DNA of 64,000 nt, taken from assembly GCA_021018815.1 (NCBI GenBank), contig JAITYX010000005.1, forward strand, positions 11,268,001 to 11,332,000. Reading direction: 5' to 3'. This DNA is from Talinum fruticosum (lineage: Eukaryota; Streptophyta; Magnoliopsida; Caryophyllales; Talinaceae). A program made the translations under genes and the position numbers. Below the pieces are notes generated by a model. That model worked only from the letters and a program-made list of their open reading frames with translations, was not told where the DNA came from and did no database searches. Shown in pieces: positions 12,051 through 23,017 of this stretch. Each line of letters opens with the position of its first letter. Positions within the stretch are counted from its first letter, which is position 1.

Positions 12051-13630
12051 TGAAGACTCGAACACTTCCCAACGCATTTCTTAGTTGCTTTAAATGAATC
12101 AAGTATAACCATCTCATACTTATAGGGTTTTGATTCTAAGGCATTCTCTGTATCTTAGAAACTTCTTTGAGTAAAATGGTATCTTCTCTAAGTGATATAG
12201 CTCTTACTTCTTATATTTCTTGCTTATCCGTAAGTGACTCGGAAAAATGGTTCTCTGTTCGAGTCCCTCATCACTCAGATTTATCGCAGATTGAATAGAC
12301 TAGTATTTCGTCTTTTCTCACTCGAATCCGACTTCCGGTTATAAGCTCTATTTCATTAGAGTCAGTAGCTCTAGTCTATTTCATGCTTAGTCTATATCAA
12401 GGTATATCACTCGATGTTCTTTACTTAACTTGATTCTTTGCTCGAGACTAGCTCGATGGAATTTTGAGTTACATGGATATTGGACTCGTAAAATTCCACT
12501 CCTCTTCCGACTCGGATATTTAGCTGATTAATTATCATAATTATTTTATTATCTCGTATCTAATCTTGGACCAAAGTATTTTATACTTTGAGAACCAAAA
12601 TTGATTTACTTTTGTAGGTTATTCAATCGAGGATACACTTTTCAAACTACAAAAGTAACCGAGCTTCGAACGTCAAATCACTAGCGAGACATGGCTTTTC
12701 ACCTTCTCTACTCCAGTCCCAGTAGATTGTGTCGAGGACTGTCTGTTTCCAAATCTGGAAAACTGGAACGCTAAGCTTAACGGTGGTTTCCACCTTATCT
12801 TTCAAGACACCGCCAATGGTTTTGGGACTTCCAAGAGAGTTAAACCGTTGTCCAACGTTCACATTACAACGAATACTTTCGAGTGACTCGGAAAGTCCTT
12901 GTCAACGGTCACAGAGGACTCTCGGTCAGCGAGATGAAGATAACGGCTACTCTGCCTGGTTATCTATAAATAGAAGCCACCTCACAAGACTTGAAGATTG
13001 CCGAACATATTGTTAATACACATACTTGCTCAAAGTCATTGTATTTACTTTCAATCTTCTACTTACAACTCCCACTCTATAATTCATTACTTTCGAGTTG
13101 TAAGGTCTTGTACTCGATTACAAACTCTTTCTTACATTCTTTGTAAGGTCCCTTGACTAAGCCTGTAAGGCTTAACTCAGTTTAGTTGTCCCTAGCTGTA
13201 AGGGTTATCTCAGCTAGGAAGTACTAGATAAGATAAGGGAATTTCGAGTCTAGGAAAACTTGTATAGAGTTGTCTAAGGGAGCAACTCGGGTTCGATCGG
13301 TTCATGGTATTTTGTGGACTCAAAATAGTGGATTTGACTTCGTGTCCGGATTGACACGGTCCGTGGTTTTCTGCCCCAGGAGGGTTTCCACATAATTTCT
13401 AAGTGTTATCTTTCGAGTTCATTCTAGACTCGGACAGTCATTTTACTCCTACTTGACTTGCGTGTTTGTTCGTGATAGCATTTCGAGTCCAAGCTTTTCG
13501 ACCCTGCTGTTTGACTCGGAACTCGTCTCTGTCTCCTCATTAACAAAAGAGTGCACGTTTCCACGAAAAACTTCTATCACCCTATTCACCCCCTCTAGGG
13601 TGACTCGGACTCTCCCCGAGCAAACCTTCA
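12051..13630 (+). repeat. 5' LTR of copy C
   Basis: 1,580 bp, starting TGAAGACTCG and ending GAGCAAACCTTCA. A TATA box is at 12965-12973. It interrupts copy B at the sequence CGAGT (12046-12050), a candidate target duplication whose partner is lost because the far end of C is truncated. Confidence 0.9.
12965..12973 (+). promoter_or_regulatory. LTR TATA box of copy C
   Basis: TATAAATAG followed by AAGCC, conserved at the same place in the other LTRs: minus strand in A (near 8960), the solo LTR (near 16215) and D (near 27360); plus strand in E (near 40790) and F (near 44888). Transcripts would start about 30 bp downstream. Confidence 0.65.
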
Positions 13631-13631
13631 A

Positions 13632-13644
13632 TTGGTATCGAGCC
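13632..13644 (+). other. Primer binding site of copy C
   Basis: TTGGTATCGAGCC one base after the LTR end; complementary to the 3' end of initiator tRNA-Met, allowing for one missing base. Confidence 0.85.
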
Positions 13645-13689
13645 TAACCTTTCGGAAAGGATCTAACAATCCAAAGGTCTAAAGATCAA

Positions 13690-14700
13690 ATGGCTCGGAA
13701 CACCGGAGAGTTCGACGAAGGAAGATCTTCCAACACGCCACCAAAATTCAGAGGATCAAACTTTGGGCACTTGGAAGAAGCTTATGGAATGTTTCCTTAT
13801 GGATCATGATGAAGAGGTATGGGAAATCATACAACAAGGAAACTACATTCCAATGAAGATAGATGAATTCGAATCATTCGCAAGACAAAAGCCGAATTCA
13901 CTCCAGGAGAAGCAGAGAAGTTCGGGAAGAACTTTAAGGCAATGAACATTCCGATGTGCGCCATTACCTCGGAAGAATACAACCGAGTGTCCGCTCTGTG
14001 ATTCAGCAAAAGAAGTGTGGGACACCCTTGTTAACACTTACGAAGGCACAAGCCAGGTCGGACAAGCAAAGATAAGTCAATATCTTCACAAATATGAGCT
14101 TTTCAGGATGGAGCCGAAGAGAACATTACTCGGATGTTCATTCGCTTCACCGAGATTACCAATAATCTCAAATCTCCGGGAAAGAAAATTTCCCATGAAG
14201 AAATGTGCCTGGAAAATTCTCGAAGCCTACCCAAGAGACGATGGGGTCCAAAAGTAACCGCCATAGAGGAGGCTCGGAATCTTGCACGGCTAAAGCCGGA
14301 TGAGCTCATCGGAAAGCTTCTAACACACGAAATCCATCTAGAAGAAGAGGATGCTGAGGGCGGTTCCAAAAAGAACATAGCACTGAAAGCCTCGGAATCT
14401 AAAGAAGCAAATCCGAGCTCCTCGACTCGGAAGAAGATCCCATGGCGCTTATTGCAAGAGGCTTCAAGAGGATAATGAAGCACAAAAGATGGGACAAAAG
14501 GCCAAAGGAAGAATTCTACAAGAAAGATAAAAGAAACCGGAAAGGTAAGTATTCTTCCCCTTCTAAGTTATCTTTATCTAAGAATTCCGGATGTTTCGAG
14601 TGTGGCCACAAAGACCACATAGTCAAGGACTCGTCCGAAGAGGAAAAGGGACAGAAAGAAAAAGAAGGCCATGATTGCAACATAGAGCGATGAGGACTCA
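13690..14700 (+). pseudogene. Copy C gag, frameshifted
   Basis: Start Met at 13690 (MARNTGEFDEGRSSNTPPKF). The frame slips near 13770, then continues as MECFLMDHDEEVWEIIQQGN from about 13790. Capsid-like blocks (VWDTLVNTYEGTSQVGQAKI; IEEARNLARLKPDELIGKL) are spread over three frames. At the end a basic segment (MKHKRWDKRPKEEFYKKDKR) precedes a zinc knuckle, CFECGHKDHIVKDS, whose final Cys is lost by a one-base insertion (CTCGTCC where copies A and D have TGTCC). It would form the capsid and bind RNA if intact. Confidence 0.82.
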
Positions 14701-14840
14701 TCGAGAGGATGACGAGGACTCGGACGACTCGAAGTGTTTAATGGCAATGTCCGACTCGAAGCTAAAAGAGATTCGGACTCGGACTCGGACAATGAGGAAA
14801 CTAATCCTCAAGAGAAAGGACCACGAGTAAGGAATGTTAC

Positions 14841-15564
14841 TTGGGTTCGTTAGAGGAAGTGAGAAGGGTTAGATTCTCTCTGTTTTGCAGGTCACTCGAA
14901 AAGATCAAAAGGACATTGGTACCGGACAGCGGATGTTCACAACACATGTCGGGTGACGAAGGACTCTTTTCCGAGCTAGAATCATACAAAGGAAGAAAAG
15001 TGACTTTTGGAGATGACAAGCAAAGGCAAGATAGTGGGTATTGGCAAGATTGGAAATGGAAGCAATCTGGTGAGCCCAGTCTACCTTGTCAAAGGACTAA
15101 AATACAATCTACTTAGCATCTCCCAACTATGCAACAAAGGTCGGGATGTAAGATTCACTCAATCTAAGTGCTACATCTCGAGATGAGACCACCAAAGAGG
15201 TAAAGCTCTCGGGTAAGAGATCCGGTAACACTTATATCATTCCTCTTCTCGGCCCAAGCCAGAATTTATCTTGCTTAAAAGCATCTCTTCATGATGATTC
15301 ATGGTCTTGGCATCGTAGATTAGGTCATATTAGCATGCATACTATCAAAAAGCTGGCATCTCATGGTGCAGTTAGCGGTTTACCTAATCGTGTTTTTGAG
15401 AAAGACAAAGTTTGTGAAGCATGTACAAGGGGAAAGCAGTCGAGATCCTCATTAAAGTCTCTCAAGACTGTTTCGACATCAAAGGTGCTTGAACTGCTAC
15501 ATATGGATCTATGTGGTGAAATTCCAGTGAAGAGCCTCGGAGGTCAATCCTACATTCTTGTCAT
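14841..15564 (+). pseudogene. Copy C protease and integrase N-terminal part
   Basis: Aspartic protease core with an intact DSG at 14925-14933 (LVPDSGCSQHMSGDEGLFSE), then KVTFGDD, after which one extra base shifts the frame. The GAG-pre-integrase region follows (LSISQLCNKG in another frame; MHTIKKLASHGAVSGLP from 15335; CEACTRGKQ), then the integrase start LLHMDLCGEIPVKSLGGQSY. A solo LTR interrupts the core at 15565. Confidence 0.82.
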
Positions 15565-17140
15565 TGAAGGTTTGCTCGGGGAGAGTCCGAGTCACCCTAG
15601 AGGGGGTGAATAGGGTGATAGAAAATTCTTTGTGAAAACTCACAAATTTGCGCAGAAAAGCAGACAAAGACAGATTCCGAGTCTATCAACGAGGTCGAGA
15701 AAGATTGGACTCGAAAGTAATGAATCGGAAGGAACAAGAGCGGTAAAGCCGTCCGAGTCTAGAATGAACTCGGAAAGATAACACTTAAGATTTTACGTGG
15801 AAACCCTCCTGGGGCAGAAAACCACGGCCCGTGTCAATCCGGACACGAAGTCAAATCCACTATTTTGAGTCCACAAAATACCGTGAACTAACCGAACCCG
15901 AGTTGCTCCCTTAGACAACTCTATACAAGTTTTCCTAGACTCGAAGTTCCCTTATCCGATCTAGTACTTCCTAGCTGAGATAACCCTTACAGCTAGGGAC
16001 AACTAAGCTGAGTTAACCTTTACGACTTAGTCAAGGGACCTTACAAAGAATGTAAGAAGAGTTTGTAACTAAGTACAAGACCTTACAACTCGAAAGTAAT
16101 GAATTATAGAGTGGGAGTTGTAAGTTGAAGATTGAAAGTGAATACAATAACTTTGATCAAGTATGTGTATAAACAATATGTTCCGCAACCTTCAAGTCTT
16201 GTGAAGTGGCTTCTATTTATAGATAACCTAGCAGAGTAGCCGTTATCTTCATCTCGTCGACCGAGAGTCTTCTCGTGACCGTTGATAGAGGCTTTCGAGT
16301 GCTCGTAAAGTGTCCGTTGAAATATGAACGTTGGACAACGGTTTAACTCTCTTGGAAGTCCCAAAACCATCGGTAGTGTCTTGAAAAATGAGGTGAAAAC
16401 CACCGTTAAGCTTAGCGTTCCAGTTTTCCGGATATGGAAGCGCACGGCTTCCGACACAATCTTCCGGGACTCGGAGCAGGGAAGGTGAAGAGCCATGTCT
16501 GCCGGTGATTTGACGTTCGAAGCCTAGGTTACTTTTGTATTTTGAAAAATGTATCCTTGATTGAATAACCTTCAAAAGCAAATCAATTTTGGTTCTCAAA
16601 GTATAGAATACTTTGGCCCAAGATTAGACGCAGATAATAAAATAATTATAGTAGTTAAGCAACAGATTATCCGAGTCGGAAATGAAATGGAATTTTCCGA
16701 GTCTAATATCCATGATACTCGGAATTCCATCCGACTTAGTCTAAGCGAAGAATCAAGTTCGATAACGAATATCGGAGAAGATTAACTTGATATAGACTAA
16801 GCATGAAATAAACTAAGAATATTGACTATAACGAAGTATAACAAATAACCACAAGCCGGATTCGAGTGAGAAACAGTGGAATACTCGGTATATTCAAAAA
16901 TGCGATTAATCCGAGTGAGGATGGACTCGGAATAAAGAACCGAGTTTTCGAGTCAGCTACGAAAAGCGATAGGTATGATAAGTGAAGGATGTATTACTAA
17001 GAGAAAATACTATTTTACTCAAGTAAGTTTCTAGGACACGAGAGAATGCCTTGGAATCAAAACTCTACATGTATGAAATCGTTATACCCGATTCCTTTTT
17101 CATAACTCGGAAAAGTATTAAGCGAGTGTACGAGTCTTCG
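15565..17140 (-). repeat. Solo LTR (copy A/C/D type) inserted in the integrase of C
   Basis: 1,576-bp LTR of the same family in minus orientation, with no internal region. It is flanked by GTCAT (15560-15564) and ATCAT (17141-17145), a 5-bp target duplication with one mismatch. The split gene resumes without a gap (LVI before, IDDFSRF after). It contains the conserved TATA box and both termini (plus strand TGAAGGTTTGC... and ...CGAGTCTTCG). Best explained by LTR-LTR recombination of a former full copy. Confidence 0.88.
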
Positions 17141-17145
17141 ATCAT

Positions 17146-17760
17146 TATTGATGACTTTTCAAGATTTACCTAGGTGTGTTTTCTCAAGCATAAAAATGAA
17201 GCATTCAAGGAGTTCAGCAAACTCGTAGAAAGATTCAAGTTGAGTCTCGGACTCAAATTCAAAAGATTCGAACCGACCATGGAAGGGAGTTCGACTACTC
17301 GGAATTCTCGGAGTTCTGCGATCGGAATGGAATCTCTCACAACTTCTCAGCACCAAGAACTCCTCAACGTAGACGGAGTAGTAGAGAGAAAAAACAGAAC
17401 CCTTGAAGAAATAGCAAGGACGATGATGATTGAGCACAACTTGCCTTACTATTTTCAGGCGAGAGGCGATCAACACAGACTAACTACACTTTGAACAGAT
17501 GCCTCATTAGACCCATTCTGCGAGAAAACACCCTACGAGCTCCACAAAGGGAAGAGGCCAAACATCTCATACGTTAAGCCCTTTGGTTGCAAGTGTTTTA
17601 TTCACAATAATGGTAAGGATCACTGACCATGTTTGATGCTAGGTCGGATGAAGGTATTTTTCAGGGTTACTCTTCACATAGTAAAGCTTATCGTGTCTTT
17701 AACAAAAGAACTAACAAAGTGGAAGAAAGCATCCACGTAATGTTTGATGAACTCGAACGA
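17146..17760 (+). pseudogene. Copy C integrase C-terminal part
   Basis: Resumes the integrase after the solo LTR: VCFLKHKNEAFKEFSKL, a block matching GISHNFSAPRTPQQNG in another frame, then DGVVERKNRTLEEIARTMM, which carries the catalytic Glu. After further frameshifts come the KPFGCKCFIHNNGKDH-like block (17580-17630) and YSSHSKAYRVFNKRTNKVEE (to 17730). Non-functional through the LTR insertion and indels. Confidence 0.8.
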
Positions 17761-19651
17761 GGAGAAGCCAAGTGAGTCGTCATACTCGAAGCCGAAGCTC
17801 GGTAGAGATGATGACGAAGCCGAGCCTACAAAGACTCGGACTCAACTCGCTCAAAATGAGGTCACTCGGAACGAGGAAACTCGGAATGAGACAACTCAAG
17901 AGCTCACTCGGAACGAACAAGCCAATGAAGAAGATCACTCGGAACAAGCTTCTCAAGATCAAGCGGTTCAACCCACAAATCTCGTGAATCGGAGAACCGG
18001 TAAAGCATTCAAGTTTACTTCTAGTCATCCACTAGAGAACATACTCTCGACATCAACACTGGGGTAAGAACTCGTTCCTCTCTACATAATCTATGTGCAT
18101 TCACTGCATTCATTTCATTAAATGAACCCAAAAATGCACTAGAGGCCCTTAATGAACCTGAATGGGTAGAGGCCATGCAAGAGGAACTCAATCAATTCGA
18201 AAGAAACCAAGTCCGGACTCGACCAACCGACCTTCGACCACCCAGTTATAGGAACCAAATGGGTTTTCAAGAACAAATTGGATGAGGGTGGTGTGGTAGT
18301 CGAAATAAGGCTAGACTTGTGGCTCGGGCATATAATCAAGAAGAAGGAATTGATTGTGGGGAAACCTTTGCACTCGTAGCTGAATTGAAGCCATTAGAAT
18401 ACTTGTTGGCATTTGCATCCAGCATGCATATTAAATTATATCAAATGGATGTTCGGTGTGCATTTCTCAATGGTTTTATTGAAGAAGAAGTCTATGTCGA
18501 GCAGACCTCCTAGTTTTGAAAACTCAGAATTTCCAAATCATGTTTTCAAACTTGAAAAGGCTATCTATGGTCTTAAACAAGCACCTCGAGCTTGGTATGA
18601 AAGAGCTGAGTAGCTTCTTGGTTCAAAATGATTTTAAAAGAGGTCGGATCGACAAGACTCTCTTCATAAAGACCAAGGGGAAAGATTTCCTTATTGTTCA
18701 AATCTATGTTGATGATATTATTTTCGATGCTACTAATGAGTTTTACGTGCGAGAATTTTCCGAGTTGATGAGTCAAGAATTCCAAATGAGCATGATGGGG
18801 GAACTTAATTTCTTCCTTGGCTTACAAATCAAACAAGGCAAGGATGGGATGTTTGTTCATCAATCTAAGTATACCAAGGAACTGCTGAAGAAATACAAAC
18901 TTCAAGATGCAAAGCACACATCTACTCCCATGAGCGACGAGTATAAAGCTTGACTTAAACGAGAAAGGTAAAGCGATAGATCGAAACTCTATCGTGGTAT
19001 GGTTGGATCTTTACTATATCTTACTTCAAGCGGACCGAGATATAATGTTCGGTGTTTGTCTATGCGTAAGATTTCAAGCTAATCCAAAAGAATCACATCT
19101 CACTGCGGTGAAGAGAATATTCGAGATATCTTGCAGGTACTCGGAATTTAGGTCTATGGTATTCCGGAGACTCATAAGCGACTCTTACTTGGATACTTAG
19201 ACGCGGACTACGTAGGATACAAAGTTGATCGAAAGAGCACATCCGGAGCGTGCCAATTTACGGGTCAATCCCTAATATCTTGGTACTCAAAGAAGCGAAC
19301 TCGGTAGCTCTATCAACTACTGAAGCTGAATATATTACAGTCTGGAGCTTGTTGCGCTCGGATTCTATGGATAAAGTAACACTTGAAAGATCTTGGACTA
19401 TCATTCAAATCGGTACCAATCAAGTGTGACAACCAAAGCGCAATTAGCATCACCAAGAACCACTGTCCGAGCATTCGAAAACAAAGCATATAGAGGTCGA
19501 GATATCACTTCCTAGCGATCACTCGGAAAAAGGTGATATTGAACTTGAGTTCATTCCTACTAATCTTCAATTAGGCGATATCTTTACCAAGCCTCTTGGT
19601 GAAGATCGGTTTTGCTTTATTCGGAATGAGCTTGGTATGTTAAATGCTTAA
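17744..19651 (+). pseudogene. Copy C linker, RT and RNase H
   Basis: An acidic, Asn/Glu-rich linker (17744-18067; repeated TRNE motifs) leads to RT: VEAMQEELNQFERNQV-like block (18170-18210), [13 protein letters not shown] (18330), CAFLNGFIEEEVYVEQ (18455-18510), YGLKQAPRAWYE, and an intact catalytic YVDD at 18705-18716 in a frame running to 18953 (GELNFFLGLQIKQ; VHQSKYTKELLKKYKL). RNase H follows in several frames (MFGVCLCVRFQANPKESHLT; the AEY motif near 19325; FTKPLGEDRFCFIRNELGML) and stops at 19651. RT is the best preserved of the copies here. Confidence 0.85.
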
Positions 19652-20043
19652 TTATGTGCTATTCTTATTCATTGCATAATTACGTGTTATGTGCTTTCAC
19701 CGTTAATAACCATTAGCTCGGTTGATTTAGTGATACTTGGGCTGGTAGTTATTTCGTGTTTCGAGTCACTCGAAACCTATCCGAGTCAAACTCGGACGTA
19801 GAGAAACTTGGACTTCAAATTTTACGAAACTAGCTCTAGATCGGTGGAGAGTTTCGGATCATATTTTCAAAATCTTTTCTCTCTCTTTCTCTCGAGCGAT
19901 GTGATCGAGTCGATAGCCGTGGATCTCTAACCGATGAAATCTTAACCGTTGAAGAGAATCGTCACACCGGTCTTCGTGACTCGATGGACAAGCCGAGTCG
20001 AACGGAGTTATACTTAACGGATAGTTGACGGGCTTCTATTTTT

Positions 20044-20052
20044 TATAAATAG
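20044..20052 (+). promoter_or_regulatory. Internal TATA box upstream of ORF2 (copy C)
   Basis: TATAAATAG followed by CGCC, 242 bp upstream of the ORF2 start at 20286. A GTCGAACGGA box is at 19997-20006 and an ACACCGGT palindrome at about 19963-19970. All three have counterparts in copy A. Confidence 0.5.
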
Positions 20053-20285
20053 CGCCTATTCATCTTCATCTTGGTATTCTACATTCCATTTCTCTCAAAC
20101 GAAACTTTTTGCGAAAGATTTCTACATGAACAGTCATCCTTGAACTTCTGCAAGCGTCGAAGAAGCCATCTCTCGTAAGTTTCGATCTGCTCTCATCTTT
20201 TTCTTCTCCATCTTTTCGTTTCTTCTCTTCTACATCTCCTTCTCTTTCCTACTCGAAAGTTTTATCTTTCCTTCCTTCTCTAAAA

Positions 20286-21900
20286 ATGCCTAAAAGAGGT
20301 AACCATCCCGACTTCCAGGTCTCCTCCTCTTCCAAAAGCCTCGCACCAAAATGCCGAAAGGTCAACCCCTCCAAACCCATTGTCACCCGAGCACCTTGCG
20401 TCTGGACGACAAATTCTTTCCAACAACCAAATTTTCTTAGTTGTCCCACATTCAAACCACCGGAGCATACAACTTCCTGTGTTTCAGCGAGTTCATCTAT
20501 CCCGAACTCGTTTCGAGTTCTACACTCACCTCACCCACTCCGAAAATGTTCTAACCTCCCGGGTTCGAACATAACTGTTCGAATAAACACCTCTCTCCTC
20601 CACCACTTGTTCAAGGTCTCCTCGTTCGTCTTGAACAGCAACCCCATTCCTTTCGTTGAAGTCACCGACGACTTCTTTGAAAAATACGCCAAAGAGTTCC
20701 CCGAGTCTCGGAAAAACTTTTACGTGACTTAGTTGAAGTCGAAGCTCGCCTTCAGTGCTTTCTGCTGATGAGAACCTTTTTCTCACAGCATTCCAAGCAA
20801 GGAGAACCCCAACTCCAAGCACCTCAAAGCTCTCTTTAACATTCTTGAGGGCTACGAAGTAGACCTCTTCCCCTCCATCATTGAGCGGATGGCCGCTGTG
20901 CCGGCTCAACTTCAATCTAAGAAGAACACCTCCCTTCCTTTCGGTGCTCTTCTAACCCTTGTCTTCAAACAATTCCAAGTTCCTCTTCCCTCGGACCCAA
21001 ACGCCGTATGCGAGGCTGCCGTTATTGTCGGCAAAAAGGAACTGCGAGGAGTACGGATACCGGAAACCGACCCTAGTGTCCGGGTTCATAACTCGAAGCC
21101 GAGGCCTCCCTCTCCGCCTCGGACTCGGAAATCCACCCCTCTCTCTCCCTCTCCACTGGTGGTGCCTCCACCTCGAGTGCCTCAAAATCTCTCTCTGCTC
21201 TCTTGTCCCCGTTTTTATGGACAAGATCGGCTCCGTGTCCTCCGATTTCGAGAGACATGCTCCGGTCTTTCAAACATGTTCTCCAAAATCGACCATCAAT
21301 CAAAAGACCGGTCAATCCCAAATCCGAGAGTAGCAGTCTCTAGTTCTTGAGATGAGGGAACTGGTAAAGGAGCAGAAGGTGCTGGTCGAGCTCCTCGAGA
21401 GAGAGAAGGTCCAAGGCGGCTCAGGACCATGATGACTCGGACGCGTGCGAAGCGTCTTCGAGCCCGAGTCCGACCTCCTCGGACAACGGGGATGAAGAAG
21501 AAGAAGCTGCAGATGCGAGCAGCGAGACGCCGAGGACCCTGCGGGCGAGGCAGGTCCATCCGGGCAAGGGAAGGAACACCACGAAGAAGCGGTGAGAGCT
21601 GGCGAGGGTCGAGCTGCTCCACAAGCTCAAATAGTCTGTACTCGGCTCGGACGAGCGATCCGGGTGGGTCGAAGACTTAGCTACACCGGCGGGTCGGACA
21701 GAGCAGCCCCCTCCAGCCTAGCGAGGTTCCAAGGGAAGAACCCCTCGATCCCCTCACTCCGGGTCGGCCACTCGGAGCCGAGCCCCGACGATCATGCCGG
21801 TTCTCCCTCCGCCACGCTCAAGCACATCGTCAAGATCATATCGGCGCCGGCGAACCTCCGCTCCCTCTCGCCTCCACTCGAAATCCCCTCTCCCTCATAG
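20286..21900 (+). pseudogene. ORF2 of copy C (Sirevirus 3' ORF)
   Basis: Starts MPKRGNHPDFQVSSSSKSLA. The first half, in shifting frames, has an aromatic block (FEFYTHLTHSENVLTSRVR) and ITVRINTSLLHHLFKVSSF, then TDDFFEKYAKEFPESRKNFY (to 20732). The next frame (20889-21350) reads MAAVPAQLQSKKNTSLPFGA and ends in a Pro/Ser-rich part. A Lys/Glu-rich, probably coiled-coil segment (EMRELVKEQKVLVELLE, about 21350-21410) is followed by an acidic stretch (about 21490-21520). The layout (globular N-terminal block, Pro/Ser hinge, coiled coil, acidic tail) is shared with A, E and F. Function unknown. At least three frameshifts. Confidence 0.6.
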
Positions 21901-22340
21901 GCGCCATGCACTCGTGGCACAATTCCAAAGTCTCGCGATTCTTCTTCCGGAGAGATTTTTATTTCTATTTATTTTGTCCGGACATCTAAGTTGCACTATT
22001 TGTTCTTTTCTTCCCTTCTTTTTGTTGTTTTTGCTTGAAAGGCAAGGGGAGAAATAGAGTCGGAAAACTTGTTGTCTTGTTTAGGGGAGTTTTCCCTTTT
22101 AATCCTTGTAATTTCTGTTGAGTTCAATGAATTAATGCTTGTCTCTTACATGATTTACGTGTTTATAATCTTTACGAGTTTACATTATTTCATTGCTAAT
22201 CATTTTTACTTTATGCTCGACTTTATACCTCTTGCTCCGATACACTGAGAATTCTTTAGTCAACTTTCCTCATGAGCAACTTCTCAAAGTCGATTTATTT
22301 TACTAACAAAGTTTACGTCTAAGAATGGAATGCCTTTCAT

Positions 22341-22352
22341 CAAAAGGGGAGA
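22341..22352 (+). other. Polypurine tract of copy C
   Basis: CAAAAGGGGAGA just before the TG of the 3' LTR (22354). Upstream companions: GAAAGGCAAGGGGAGAAA at 22037-22054 and TTAGGGGAGT at 22081-22090. Confidence 0.8.
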
Positions 22353-22353
22353 T

Positions 22354-22713
22354 TGAAAACTCGGACACTTCTCAACGCATTTCGAGCTACATTAAATGAA
22401 TCAAGTATAACCATCTCATACTTATAGAGTTTTTATTCCAAGGCATTCTCCGTATCTCGAAACTTCTTTGAGTAAAATGGTATCTTCTCTAAGTGATACG
22501 GCTCTTACTTCTTATATTTCTTGCTTATCTCGTAAGTGACTCGAAAAGCTGGTTTTACGTTGCGAGTCCCTCATCACTCAGATTTATCGCAGATTGAATA
22601 GACTAGTATTTCGTCTTTTCTCACTCGGAATCTAATTTCGGTTATAAGCTCTATTTCATTAGAGTCGGTACATCTAGTCTGTTTCATGCTTAGTCTATAT
22701 CAAGGTATATCAC
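22354..22713 (+). repeat. 3' LTR of copy C, truncated after 360 bp
   Basis: Matches the first part of the 5' LTR of C (12051 to about 12411) up to AAGGTATATCACT, then changes at once to Ty3/gypsy sequence. About 1,220 bp of LTR are missing. Confidence 0.88.
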
Positions 22714-23017
22714 TACGATCATGTGTTGGTACAAAATCTGTAAATTTAATAAGTCGATCGACAATCACTCAAAACATTTTTTCGTTAAAGCAATAATAGG
22801 TAATCTTATGGCAAAGTTCATTGAATCTCATCTCCAGGTAGGAATCTCCAAAGGTCTTAATTCACCAACAGGACATTGATATCTCTTTTCCTATTATACC
22901 CTCCAATGTTCGGTATTAACCATTTCACAAATGAAGCACTTATCTACAAATTTTGTAATATCCTTTTCATATTATTCCACCAAAAATATTGCTTCAAGTC
23001 TCTATACATTTTGTTTT
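22714..23017 (-). pseudogene. Element G integrase fragment, part 2
   Basis: Minus-strand translation in mixed frames gives KMYRDLKQYFWWNNMKR (zinc-binding HHCC region), CHis-region residues matching KCFIC, PVGELRPLEIP, and an IVDRLIKF-like block of the catalytic core. Cut off at 22714 by the junction with copy C. Stops and frameshifts throughout. Confidence 0.75.

Larger units (their letters stand above)
12051..22713 (+). mobile_element. Copy C: Sirevirus-like Ty1/copia, nearly full length, 3' LTR truncated
   Basis: Plus-strand element inserted in the protease of B. Order: 5' LTR 12051-13630, primer site, gag, protease, integrase (split by a solo LTR at 15565-17140), RT, RNase H, internal promoter, ORF2, polypurine tracts, and the first 360 bp of the 3' LTR (22354-22713). 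Sequence then switches abruptly to Ty3/gypsy integrase DNA. It is the most complete copy in the window and keeps intact DSG and YVDD motifs, but has several frameshifts in gag and pol. Confidence 0.88.
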
